Below are positions 1 to 6,985 of a DNA stretch of 64,000 nt, in pieces. The stretch covers positions 175,144-239,143 of the forward strand of contig JHWU01000008.1 of assembly GCA_000622025.1 (NCBI GenBank), in the 5' to 3' direction. The stretch is from Lachnospiraceae bacterium AD3010. GTDB taxonomy: Bacteria > Bacillota > Clostridia > Lachnospirales > Lachnospiraceae. The translations under genes and the position numbers were made by a program. The notes under the pieces are model-generated. The model was not told where the DNA came from. It was given only the letters and a program-made list of their open reading frames with translations, and did no database searches. The first letter of the stretch is position 1. Each line of letters begins with the position of its first letter.

Positions 1-118
1 AGCCGAATACGACAGGCTCGTTGACTACGCAATTAAGCTGGGAATTAAAAACGCCTATATTCAGGACAGATCAGTCGCAAAGGAAAGCTTTATACCGGAA
101 TTCACATCTCGTCCTTAA
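1..118 (+). CDS. C-terminal end of a PflX-like radical SAM protein (5' truncated)
   Basis: Reading frame 2 is open from the window edge to the TAA at 116-118 and encodes 38 residues with the pattern EYDRLVDYAIKLGIKNAYIQ, then a run ending in KESFIPEF. This resembles the C-terminus of the PflX/COG1313 group of radical SAM proteins (putative pyruvate formate-lyase activating enzyme relatives), where a YxxLVDYA helix is followed by an FIQ-x-KESFIP tail. The Fe-S CxxxCxxC motif would lie upstream of the window, so the assignment rests on the tail alone. Its stop overlaps the 3' end of the convergent secreted-protein gene by 17 bases. Confidence 0.62.
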   Translation, partial: AEYDRLVDYAIKLGIKNAYIQDRSVAKESFIPEFTSRP

Positions 119-569
119 ACTCATAGCTGAATACATAGTAATAGTATTCGCCGTTTTCATCGCTGCCCTTTTCCTTATTCCTGATAATATTGATCTGGGG
201 CCACTCTATCATCTTCCACTCTGTCCCGTTCTTGCCTTCACTCTTCTTATAGAAGTGGGTGCCTGCCCAGGACTGGAGGAAACCATCGGTTTCAAGGTTA
301 TAGGTTTTGCCCTTATCGGTGGTTATGGTCTTTTTTTCCTCATCAACAGAAACAGCATGCTCTGCGTTTTTTCCCCCGAAGCGGATAAAATAAATATCAT
401 CTCCGGTGATCCATGAGCCCTTGGACTTGATCCAGTCTTCGGCTGCCTTCTGGTACTGCTCCACCTCGGATGATACATTTGCAGAACGCCTGTATCCCGC
501 AGCAAAAGCGGGAAGTGAACAGAATAAAACCGCTAATACCGTAAGAAATATAAACAGCTTTTTCTTCAT
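102..569 (-). CDS. Secreted protein of unknown function
   Basis: The chosen ATG at 567-569 follows a GGAGGA ribosome binding site (complement of 578-583). A longer frame to 608 lacks such a site. The 155-residue product starts with MKKK, a hydrophobic stretch (about residues 5-20) and an AFAAG cleavage region, so it is predicted to be exported. The mature part is polar and rich in Lys, Glu, Tyr and Trp, with no cysteine and no motif I recognise. It converges on the radical SAM gene and the two stops overlap. Function unknown. Confidence 0.75.
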   Translation of the reverse strand: MKKKLFIFLTVLAVLFCSLPAFAAGYRRSANVSSEVEQYQKAAEDWIKSKGSWITGDDIYFIRFGGKNAEHAVSVDEEKKTITTDKGKTYNLETDGFLQSWAGTHFYKKSEGKNGTEWKMIEWPQINIIRNKEKGSDENGEYYYYVFSYEFKDEM

Positions 570-720
570 AAATCTTGTCCTCCGAAAGAAAATTACCCCT
601 CTTTGCAATTATACCTGAATTGTTTTCAGAATAAAATTAAGAAAAAGAAAAATTTTAGTCAACTGGGATAAACCCAATGATTTAACGCCCTTATCATGGT
701 TTACTTGTTGTAATACTGGG

Positions 721-929
721 TATAATATGATTAAAGCGCCAAAAGTAATTGTTACCACACAAGCTTGCTTGTGGTGGGGACAAGGACTTTGGGCGCACCC
801 CTACACGAGCATGAAGTGGGGAAGGGGCCCCACGAAATGCGAGTGTGGGGTAGGATTGTGGGAGTGCGAAGCACGGAACAATCCGTATTTAATCAAAATG
901 AGACTTTTGGCGTTCGAATCATAATATAA
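721..929. repeat. MITE-like palindromic element with imperfect terminal inverted repeats
   Basis: The ends are inverted copies of about 26 bases: both begin TATAAT/TATATT-ATGATT and reach CGCCAAAAGT within 26 bases, about 22 of 26 positions matching. Inside are nested inverted repeats, CACAAGC/GCTTGTG near 758-776 and CCCCTACAC/GTGTGGGG (about 797 and 843), plus GTGC-GAA-GCAC (864-874). A second, partial copy of the right half (about 70 bases from GGGAGTGCGAAGCACGG outward) lies in inverse orientation at 55562-55632. A 65-codon open frame here is not treated as a gene. This element fills the intergenic space before the acyltransferase gene. Confidence 0.65.
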
Positions 930-960
930 ACAAAGATCCTGAGAATTCCCGGAGGTGCTT

Positions 961-1959
961 TTGAAACAGAATAAAATCTATATAATCGATATCCTGAAGG
1001 CTGCGGCAACCATAATGATCTTCCACTATCATTGTAACAGCCTTCTGCCAGGTGAATGGAAGTGGATCACTGTTTTCGGGGATACTCTCGGAAATAACCT
1101 TTTCTTTTTAATAAGCGGCTTTTCTTTGTTCCCTTCAGTCAGATCTGCCGATCTTAAGGATTTTCCGGGCTGGTATCTAAAAAGGATCAAGCGGATCCTC
1201 CCTCTGCTTTTATTATTCTACCTTCTCTCTTACCTAACCGGATTTTATTCCCTTGAACCCTCGGGGTTATTTACAGTATTTATCTACCCCTCACTTTACT
1301 GGTTTGTGACAGGGATACTCTTCTTTTATATCATCCTTTTCTTTCTTGGAAAGCTGCTTCCGGCAAAGCTCCTTCCCCTTTTTTTCCTGCTTCTTTTATT
1401 CCTGTGGCTCATAAATCCGCTAAAAATGGAAAGCTATTATTATATCGGCTTTGCATTTATGCTGATAGGTTTTATGATACGGGGAATAATAAAGACCGGA
1501 CCCGGAGAAGCTGATGAAGAAAGGCTTCCGGAGCCTGATGGCAGGATTACGATTTTGTGCGTCATTTTATCTCTGGCGGGGCTCGGGCTTTTTCTCCTTC
1601 TTAAATTCAGGATTCCCTCTGCTATCAATGAAACCGGCGTGATCAGGCTATTATTCGTTATTTCCATCATTCTTTCTCTTATTCCGCCTCTTATCCTCGG
1701 AGCCGCACATAATGAAAGCTTAAATAGCTTTTTCACATCAAAGCCAAAGCTTTATTCATTCCTGCACCTGACCGGCAATCTCGCACTCCCTGTCTATATG
1801 ATACAGTGCTTCAATGCCGGAATGCCCGGATATTTAATAGGGCAAAGAATAGTCTTTCCACTGTCCTTTGCCCTGAATTTCATTATTATATTCGGAGGCG
1901 CACTGATCCTTGAAAACCTAAGGCTCCTTATCGAAAGCCGTATCTCACTTAAAGAATGA
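961..1959 (+). CDS. Acyltransferase family 3 (OafA/YrhL-like) membrane protein
   Basis: This is a polytopic membrane protein of 332 residues with about ten hydrophobic segments. The N-terminus reads [19 protein letters not shown], matching the family 3 acyltransferase start in which a His near residue 22 follows a conserved D-x-LKA stretch. The RYLKRR-like basic loop ([11 protein letters not shown]) after the second segment is also typical. Family members move acyl groups onto sugars of envelope polysaccharides; the substrate cannot be told. GGAGG at 951-955 is five bases before TTG 961, so I prefer that start to the GTG at 955 that overlaps the site. The 3' end overlaps the chemoreceptor gene by 15 bases. 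Confidence 0.8.
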   Translation: MKQNKIYIIDILKAAATIMIFHYHCNSLLPGEWKWITVFGDTLGNNLFFLISGFSLFPSVRSADLKDFPGWYLKRIKRILPLLLLFYLLSYLTGFYSLEPSGLFTVFIYPSLYWFVTGILFFYIILFFLGKLLPAKLLPLFFLLLLFLWLINPLKMESYYYIGFAFMLIGFMIRGIIKTGPGEADEERLPEPDGRITILCVILSLAGLGLFLLLKFRIPSAINETGVIRLLFVISIILSLIPPLILGAAHNESLNSFFTSKPKLYSFLHLTGNLALPVYMIQCFNAGMPGYLIGQRIVFPLSFALNFIIIFGGALILENLRLLIESRISLKE

Positions 1960-3672
1960 CATATTGTCCCTTAGTCTCTCCGCAAGTCCCTTCAGCTGGT
2001 CAGCAGATCCCGCCAGAACATTTACGGTAGCATTAAGCTCCTGCATAGACGCACTGGTTTCCTCGGTGGAAGCGGCATTTTCCTCGGATATTGCGGAAAG
2101 GGAATCCATAACATCCACAACCACATCCTTGGCAGACATACAAACCCCTGCATCACTTGAGATACTTCCGACTCCGTTAACCGTTGTCTCGATATTCGCA
2201 ATAAGCCCGTGAATGCTTTCAACAGTAGCCTGCAATACCTCCTGCTGCTCCAGAGCCACCTTCTTAACCTGCTCTGCCTTTAAGGTCGCCTGCTCGGACT
2301 GGGAAAGAAGGCTGGTCATTTCCTTACGGATCTCATCTGCTGTTGTATTTGAATCTGTAGCAAGATTGCCGATCTCTGTTGCAACAACAGCAAAGCCTCT
2401 TCCCGCTTCGCCGGCTCTGGCCGCCTCTATGCTCGCATTAAGAGCAAGGAGGTTCGTCTGGGATGCGATATTAGTAATCATATCAACCTTTTCATTAACC
2501 GTATTAACCGCATTGCTGGTAGCGCTAATAGCAGCTGTTATTTCTTCTACATTCCGGTTCATCTCCTCAGAGCTCTTCATCAGCTTGTCAAGCTCTGATG
2601 CGGAATCCTGGCTTGATGTGTTCATCTCGTTTGCAGTATCAGCCAGCATACTTGAATTTGCGGTAACACCTGAAACAGCATCATCGATATTTCCGACACT
2701 CTGTGTTGCATGCTGTATATTATCCGCCTGCTCGGTGGCACCCTTTGCGATATCCTGCACCGCATTGCTCACATCATCTGCGGTATGGGATATCTGATTA
2801 GCGGTGTCTGCAAGCTCCGAAGAAGAATTCCCAAGTGTTTCCGTGGTCTCACGGATATCCGAAATGATCTCGCTAAGCTTATCTATCACGCTGTTCGTGC
2901 TCTGTATCATTCCACCTATCTCATCCCGGTAGTCCAGATAGTTATTGATCCTTACAAATTCACCCCGGGCCATATGGGACAGGGAATTATTGATTTCCTT
3001 CGTACTTCCGAGGAGATAACGGAGAACGGAAACCGTAAGGAATGCTATAAGAATAACGATCACACCGATTATCACAATGAGAACTATTACCTTGTTCCGG
3101 ATATCATTCTGCATTTCCTTATTCTTATAATTTCCGTATTCCTCAATAATATCCTGCATGGAGCCTATGATCTCCCTCGCCTCGAGAAAGGCCGAATACT
3201 GTGATTCATAATCTCCCGCCTTGGTATGAGGGTCATATATTGCAGCCCAGGCATCCACCTTTGCCTTCGCATCTGAAAGAAGATCGGCTACCGAAGCAGT
3301 CTGTCCGTCTATCCGGAAGCTGTTATAAAGATACGAATCCTTTGAGGTTGCAGCTATAATGGAATCAAGGCCGTCATAGACCTGCTGCTTATTTCCGTCA
3401 TAATCATCAAGCTCTTCCTTTACGGCAGCCTCATCTCCTGCCTCTTCCTTGATGTGGGCACGGTCACTGCCTATCTGAGACTGGTAGAAATCCCTGTCAC
3501 AGGCAAGAACATCATCAATAATGCCAGACAGCTCATCGAAGTAAACTTCCTTTGCCTCATTTAAAACAGACAGCTGGCTCACGCCTGCATAAACTCCCAT
3601 AACAATCGCAAAGATCGCAAGGGGCAGTGTCATGATCAAAAGCTTAAGTAGAATACTCTGTTTTTTTAACAT
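1945..3672 (-). CDS. Methyl-accepting chemotaxis protein
   Basis: This is a 575-residue chemoreceptor. It has a short cytoplasmic tail, TM1 (about 8-30), an extracellular helical sensor of about 160 residues, TM2 (about 194-218), a HAMP segment (about 219-272) and a signalling domain. The highly conserved hairpin tip reads [20 protein letters not shown] (about 402-421), followed by [10 protein letters not shown], which would bind CheA/CheW. The ligand is not evident. AAAGGAGG lies six bases before ATG 3670-3672, so a longer frame to 3732 is rejected. No other chemotaxis gene is in the window; the promoter is kept despite the nearby IS66 insertion. Confidence 0.95.
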   Translation of the reverse strand: MLKKQSILLKLLIMTLPLAIFAIVMGVYAGVSQLSVLNEAKEVYFDELSGIIDDVLACDRDFYQSQIGSDRAHIKEEAGDEAAVKEELDDYDGNKQQVYDGLDSIIAATSKDSYLYNSFRIDGQTASVADLLSDAKAKVDAWAAIYDPHTKAGDYESQYSAFLEAREIIGSMQDIIEEYGNYKNKEMQNDIRNKVIVLIVIIGVIVILIAFLTVSVLRYLLGSTKEINNSLSHMARGEFVRINNYLDYRDEIGGMIQSTNSVIDKLSEIISDIRETTETLGNSSSELADTANQISHTADDVSNAVQDIAKGATEQADNIQHATQSVGNIDDAVSGVTANSSMLADTANEMNTSSQDSASELDKLMKSSEEMNRNVEEITAAISATSNAVNTVNEKVDMITNIASQTNLLALNASIEAARAGEAGRGFAVVATEIGNLATDSNTTADEIRKEMTSLLSQSEQATLKAEQVKKVALEQQEVLQATVESIHGLIANIETTVNGVGSISSDAGVCMSAKDVVVDVMDSLSAISEENAASTEETSASMQELNATVNVLAGSADQLKGLAERLRDNMSFFK

Positions 3673-3726
3673 CCAAGCCTCCTTTACAGATACTGTACTA
3701 ATACTGACATTTCCAGAATAAGTCTT

Positions 3727-3752
3727 AAGCATTCCAAAGCTTAAGAATGCTT
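3727..3752 (-). promoter_or_regulatory. Hairpin in the 5' leader of the chemoreceptor mRNA
   Basis: AAGCATTC at 3727-3734 pairs with GAATGCTT at 3745-3752 around a 10-base loop. It lies between the promoter and the ribosome binding site of the chemoreceptor gene. Any regulatory effect is inference. Confidence 0.35.
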
Positions 3753-3798
3753 TATCCCGGACCGGTCCATGAACAGAATTAATTAATAAACTTTCTAT

Positions 3799-3807
3799 AT
3801 TATATCA
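3799..3807 (-). promoter_or_regulatory. Extended -10 promoter of the chemoreceptor gene
   Basis: The minus strand reads TGATATAAT here, an extended -10 (TGnTATAAT); the -35 region is a weak TTTATT 17 bases upstream. It is about 130 bases before the start codon. The IS66 target site at 3871-3878 is well upstream of this promoter, so transcription should survive the insertion. Confidence 0.5.
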
Positions 3808-3878
3808 CTTCTGCACAAAAAATAAAGATTTTTTTTGATTTTTCTGTTATTTTTGTCCTTTTACTCATTTGTTCATTT

Positions 3879-3903
3879 GTTACTGTTCACTGGTAAGCCA
3901 AAT
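3879..3903 (+). repeat. Left terminal inverted repeat of the IS66 element
   Basis: This 25-base end begins GTTACTGTTCACTGG and differs at two positions from the complement of the right end (6047-6071). The target duplication GTTCATTT is immediately outside it. Confidence 0.93.
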
Positions 3904-3982
3904 CGCCTATCCCGTAACCACATTGTAATTCTTTTCACCCCTTAAAAATGCAGAAAAATAGCCACTTTCTTGCATTTTCTTA

Positions 3983-4033
3983 TTGCTTTCTATATGGTTA
4001 TGTGATATAATTATCTCGTAACCATATAGGAGG
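3983..4033 (+). promoter_or_regulatory. IS66 promoter with palindromic operator-like repeat
   Basis: TTGCTT (3983-3988), a 17-base spacer and TATAAT (4006-4011) form a near-consensus promoter. A perfect 10-base inverted repeat, TATATGGTTA (3991-4000) and TAACCATATA (4019-4028), brackets the -10 box and runs into the AGGAGG ribosome binding site (4028-4033). It could be an operator for an element-encoded repressor, or an RNA hairpin hiding the binding site; both are inference. Confidence 0.65.
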
Positions 4034-4040
4034 TGTTCAC

Positions 4041-4355
4041 ATGGCAATAATTAAACAATTTGATAAACGTTCCGGTATCACTTATGTCTATGATTCCAAA
4101 TCTTTCTACGACAAGGAGAAAAAATGCTCCCGTGCGAAACGCAGCCTTATCGGCAAGATCGATCCCGATACCGGAGAGATCGTTCCAACCGATGGAAGAA
4201 ACAAAGGTGCAAGATCCAAGCCCAAGACTCTTTCCCCGGATATCGACCTGGCTAAACGTGTCCAGGAACTCGAAGACGAGAACCGTCAGCTCAGCCTTCA
4301 GATTGCAGCGTTGAAGAAAGAACTCGACCGCTTAAGAAGGCCATCCCGGAAATAA
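4041..4355 (+). CDS. IS66-associated accessory protein
   Basis: This 104-residue protein is the first gene of the element, seven bases after AGGAGG. The N-terminal half is basic and contains YDKEKKCSRAKRSLIGKIDP and DTGEIVPTDGR, a motif also met at the N-terminus of IS1634/IS1182-like transposases. The last 35 residues form a heptad-rich coiled coil (AKRVQELEDENRQLSLQIAA). It is not TnpA or TnpB of classical IS66. A DNA-binding or dimerising helper, possibly acting on the palindrome at its promoter, is inference. The transposase gene follows after 12 bases, so the two are probably co-transcribed. Confidence 0.75.
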   Translation: MAIIKQFDKRSGITYVYDSKSFYDKEKKCSRAKRSLIGKIDPDTGEIVPTDGRNKGARSKPKTLSPDIDLAKRVQELEDENRQLSLQIAALKKELDRLRRPSRK

Positions 4356-4367
4356 GGAGCCGTAATC

Positions 4368-5972
4368 TTGACCCTAAAAGAAGCATACAATCTGCGCCGA
4401 AAAGAATTGATCTCTCTTCGCGCCGAAAACAAAAGGCTTCAGGAAAAGGCCTCCGGCCTTTTCACCACCGAAGAAAAGGAAGCCCTGGAACGTCATATCC
4501 GCCATCTCGAGCAGGTCATCAAGACCAAAGATCGGCAGTATGAATCGGCACGCGAGCACTGGAGACTCACAGATGGCCGTTGCCGTGACATCGAGCAGGA
4601 AAACCTGGAACTAAAAGAGCGGGTATCGGACCTCACCAGAGAGAACGATCTTCTCCGCGCCCGGGCTGAAAAGGCCGAGGCCGAAGTCTGCATGCTTAAC
4701 GGATCAAACCGGAAGCTGGAGAAAAGACTGAACACAAATTTTGAGAATTCCTCCCTTCCTTCTTCCGCTCTTCCTTTCCGCAAGAAAGTACCAAACAGTC
4801 GCAAGCCTACCGGAAAGAAACCCGGCGCACAGCCGGGACACAAGGCTCATACGGCTTCCCGCCTGACTCCGACAAAGGACCCCGTTCGCCTTCCCACCCC
4901 GAAGGAATTCGCCACCAATCCCGATATATACCCCACCGGCAGGTCCATCACCAAGCAGAAGATCGATATACAGATCCAGGTACAGGTACAGGATTTCATC
5001 GCCGACGAATTCAGGAACAAGGTCACCGGCGCAAGGCTTCACGCCCCTTTCCCTGACGGGCTGGTAAATGAGGTTAATTATGGTCCGTCCATCAAGGCTT
5101 TTGCTTTTCTCCTCAATAACTATTACAATGTCTCGATCGCAAAGACCAGGCAGTGTATCTCAGACCTCACAAGAGGCGTCGTCACTCTTTCTACTGGTTC
5201 CATATGCAATCTTTCTTCCGTCTTTTCTGCTGCCACGGAGAGTGAGAGGGCCAGGATCTTTTCGCTGCTTACGCATGCAGACGTGCTGTACTCCGATGCT
5301 ACAGTCAGCAACGTCAATGGTTCCCGCAAGGCGGTCATCCTTTGCACCGACAAAGAGCATGTATTATTCCAGCATATGGATCACAAAGGGCATGACGGTC
5401 TTTCAAAAACCCCAGTGAAGGATTTTACAGGCACCTTGGTACACGACCACGACAGATCCTATTATTCCTATGGATCTGATCACCAGGAATGCCTGTCCCA
5501 TGTTTTACGTTACCTTATCGGTGCATCTGAGAACGAATCCCATCTCACCTGGCATAAGCAGATGCACAGGCTTCTCCAGAAAATGATACATACCGCCAAG
5601 CGAAACAAGAATGGCATCCCAAAAGACAAGGCCAGGATACTCTCTGACAAATATGAGCTCCTCTTGCAGCTTGCATACGAAGAATACCTTAAGCATCCAC
5701 CTGACAGAGAATATATGGATGGGTATAATCTCCAGAAAAGAATGCGAGATTTCAAGTCAGCCCATCTGTTCTTCCTTTCACATCCGGGAGTGGATTACAC
5801 CAACAACATAAGCGAACGCGAATTACGCAAGTTCAAGAGAAAGCAGAAACAGGCCGTGGTGCTCCGCAGCGATTCAGGGGCACAGCATATTTGTGATGCC
5901 CTCACCATCATCGAAACCGCCCGTATGCAAAACAAAAACGTTTATGATGTTGTAGCCGCCTCCTTTCTCTGA
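4368..5972 (+). CDS. IS66-family DDE transposase (TnpC-like)
   Basis: The start is TTG at 4368, with AAGGAG about eight bases upstream. The first 115 residues are a long coiled coil, followed by the IS66 linker (NSSLPSSALPFRKK then KKPGAQPGHKAH, equivalent to the SKPPSSD...GGQPGH region of TnpC). The catalytic domain follows: Asp in LYSDAT, Asp in LVHDHDRSYY, and Glu in SERELRKFKRKQK. The gene is intact with no internal stop. Length (534 residues) fits the family. It carries out cut-and-paste or replicative transposition of the element. Confidence 0.95.
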   Translation: MTLKEAYNLRRKELISLRAENKRLQEKASGLFTTEEKEALERHIRHLEQVIKTKDRQYESAREHWRLTDGRCRDIEQENLELKERVSDLTRENDLLRARAEKAEAEVCMLNGSNRKLEKRLNTNFENSSLPSSALPFRKKVPNSRKPTGKKPGAQPGHKAHTASRLTPTKDPVRLPTPKEFATNPDIYPTGRSITKQKIDIQIQVQVQDFIADEFRNKVTGARLHAPFPDGLVNEVNYGPSIKAFAFLLNNYYNVSIAKTRQCISDLTRGVVTLSTGSICNLSSVFSAATESERARIFSLLTHADVLYSDATVSNVNGSRKAVILCTDKEHVLFQHMDHKGHDGLSKTPVKDFTGTLVHDHDRSYYSYGSDHQECLSHVLRYLIGASENESHLTWHKQMHRLLQKMIHTAKRNKNGIPKDKARILSDKYELLLQLAYEEYLKHPPDREYMDGYNLQKRMRDFKSAHLFFLSHPGVDYTNNISERELRKFKRKQKQAVVLRSDSGAQHICDALTIIETARMQNKNVYDVVAASFL

Positions 5973-6046
5973 ATGGGCTCTGATCAGACGCGTAAAAGTT
6001 TGTAAAATCTTCACAAACGAATCGCTCTAACTCAGATATTCACAAT

Positions 6047-6071
6047 ATTTGGCTGACCAGTAAACAGTAAC
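6047..6071 (-). repeat. Right terminal inverted repeat of the IS66 element
   Basis: Reading inward on the minus strand it begins GTTACTGTTTACTGG. It pairs with the left end at 23 of 25 positions and is followed outside by the second target-site copy GTTCATTT (6072-6079). Confidence 0.93.
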
Positions 6072-6193
6072 GTTCATTTCTCGGGTTAAAAATCGAGGGA
6101 GTTTTATTGGACTTCAAAACATTTAAGATCAGGTTGAACGAACAAAATATTTGGGGTATGCGTCGGGATATTAAAACAGGATATTTAGGCTTC

Positions 6194-6265
6194 GAACAGA
6201 TATTCGAAAAAACTATTGACAAGGGAACAGTTGTTCGATAAAATACAGTCATCGAACAGATGTTC
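6194..6265 (+). promoter_or_regulatory. SOS promoter with three LexA boxes
   Basis: TTGACA (6216-6221), a 17-base spacer and TAAAAT (6239-6244) form a strong promoter. Two perfect Firmicutes LexA boxes of the form GAAC-N4-GTTC are present: GAACAGTTGTTC (6225-6236), inside the spacer, and GAACAGATGTTC (6254-6265), just past the likely transcription start. A third near match, GAAC-AGAT-ATTC, is at 6194-6205 upstream of the -35. Binding inside the promoter would block transcription until LexA is cleaved. That LexA (24979-25608) acts here is inferred from the box sequence. Confidence 0.9.
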
Positions 6266-6365
6266 TGAATTGCCGGACCCGGGGACTAAAACGTATATAG
6301 CTTTAGATGATCGAATTAAGATACCGATATTCACGGAAAAGGCAGAAAGGCAGACAGGCAGGACT

Positions 6366-6812
6366 ATGGAAGGCATCATCAGAAATAATATCAACATAGA
6401 AAACGTAGGATATTCAGATAACTTCGATGAAACGGGAAGAACTTATAATTTAATGAAAAATGACCGCATTTGCAGAATAAAGAAGCATCGGAGGATAAAG
6501 GGACAGCGCAGGGCGAAAAGACTGGCAGCACGGTTTATAACCGTTCTCTCTCTGCTGCTCATATTGCTGACCCTGCTTGGGAGCATCAGCTCCTTCGCTG
6601 ATTCCTCATCCTCCGATTCTATAAAAGAGAAGCACTACAGCAGCATAATGATCTATCCCGGTGACAGCCTTGATTCTCTGGCAGAAAAATACCTGTGCCC
6701 CGAACAGAACGATAGAGAAAGGCTTAAGAATGAAATTGCCTCCATAAACCACCTGTCTGCGGAATCGGCATTGACCGCAGGAAATCATATCATTGTACCT
6801 GTGTATGAGTAA
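6366..6812 (+). CDS. YneA-like SOS cell-division suppressor (LysM protein)
   Basis: The C-terminal half has one membrane segment (FITVLSLLLILLTLLGSIS) preceded by a very basic stretch and followed by a LysM-like domain (MIYPGDSLDSLAEKYL ... INHLSAESALTAGNHIIVPVYE). This is the architecture of Bacillus YneA, which delays septation during SOS. The three LexA boxes directly upstream support that role. The start is uncertain: ATG 6216 lies inside the -35 box and cannot be used from this promoter. ATG 6366 (after AGGCAGG) gives 148 residues, and ATG 6453 gives 119, closer to YneA, but its binding site is poorly spaced. Unlike in Bacillus, it is not beside lexA. Confidence 0.72.
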   Translation: MEGIIRNNINIENVGYSDNFDETGRTYNLMKNDRICRIKKHRRIKGQRRAKRLAARFITVLSLLLILLTLLGSISSFADSSSSDSIKEKHYSSIMIYPGDSLDSLAEKYLCPEQNDRERLKNEIASINHLSAESALTAGNHIIVPVYE

Positions 6813-6927
6813 AAATATCCGGATTTAAGTGCCCGGCTTAGGAGCTGTTCATAAAACAGATTCTTTGTGGGATCGTTGCAAAAAAACAGTTGGTAAGCCG
6901 GGACACATATGAAGCAATTGTGGAAAG

Positions 6928-6955
6928 ATCCTTCGTCGCTGTCGCTCCTCAGGAT
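6928..6955 (-). repeat. GA-mismatch hairpin repeat, extended variant
   Basis: Read on the minus strand: arm ATCCT, then GA, G, GA, GC, loop GACA, then GC, GA, C, GA and arm AGGAT. The two GA/GA mismatch pairs are separated by a G-C pair, so the whole element folds symmetrically. It lies between the YneA-like gene and the 3' end of alaS. A degraded second copy of the tail (TCAGGATGACAA) follows at 6973-6984. Confidence 0.75.
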
Positions 6956-6985
6956 GACAAGGAGGCTGGTACTCAGGATGACAAC

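Larger units (their letters stand above)
3879..6071 (+). mobile_element. Complete IS66-family insertion sequence with 8-bp target duplication
   Basis: The element is 2,193 bp. Its 25-base ends (3879-3903 and the complement of 6047-6071) match at 23 of 25 positions and both start GTTACTGTT. GTTCATTT is present directly outside each end (3871-3878 and 6072-6079), the 8-bp duplication typical of IS66. It carries its own promoter, a 104-residue accessory gene and a 534-residue DDE transposase. Classical IS66 elements also have tnpA and tnpB, which are absent here. The exact duplication and intact genes suggest a fairly recent and potentially active insertion. It sits between the chemoreceptor promoter and the SOS promoter of the YneA-like gene, disrupting no recognised gene. 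Confidence 0.95.

Noticed and set aside
727..924. 65-codon frame in the MITE-like element
   Set aside because: It follows the palindromic element exactly and has Trp/Gly-rich composition from the inverted repeats; no binding site.
2213..2797. 194-codon plus-strand frame
   Set aside because: It is antisense to the chemoreceptor signalling domain; low-complexity Ser/Ala/Leu composition is typical of a shadow frame.
3879..6079. IS66 insertion as disruption of the chemoreceptor or YneA-like gene
   Set aside because: The target site lies about 65 bp upstream of one promoter's -10 and about 115 bp upstream of the other's first LexA box; both promoters are intact.
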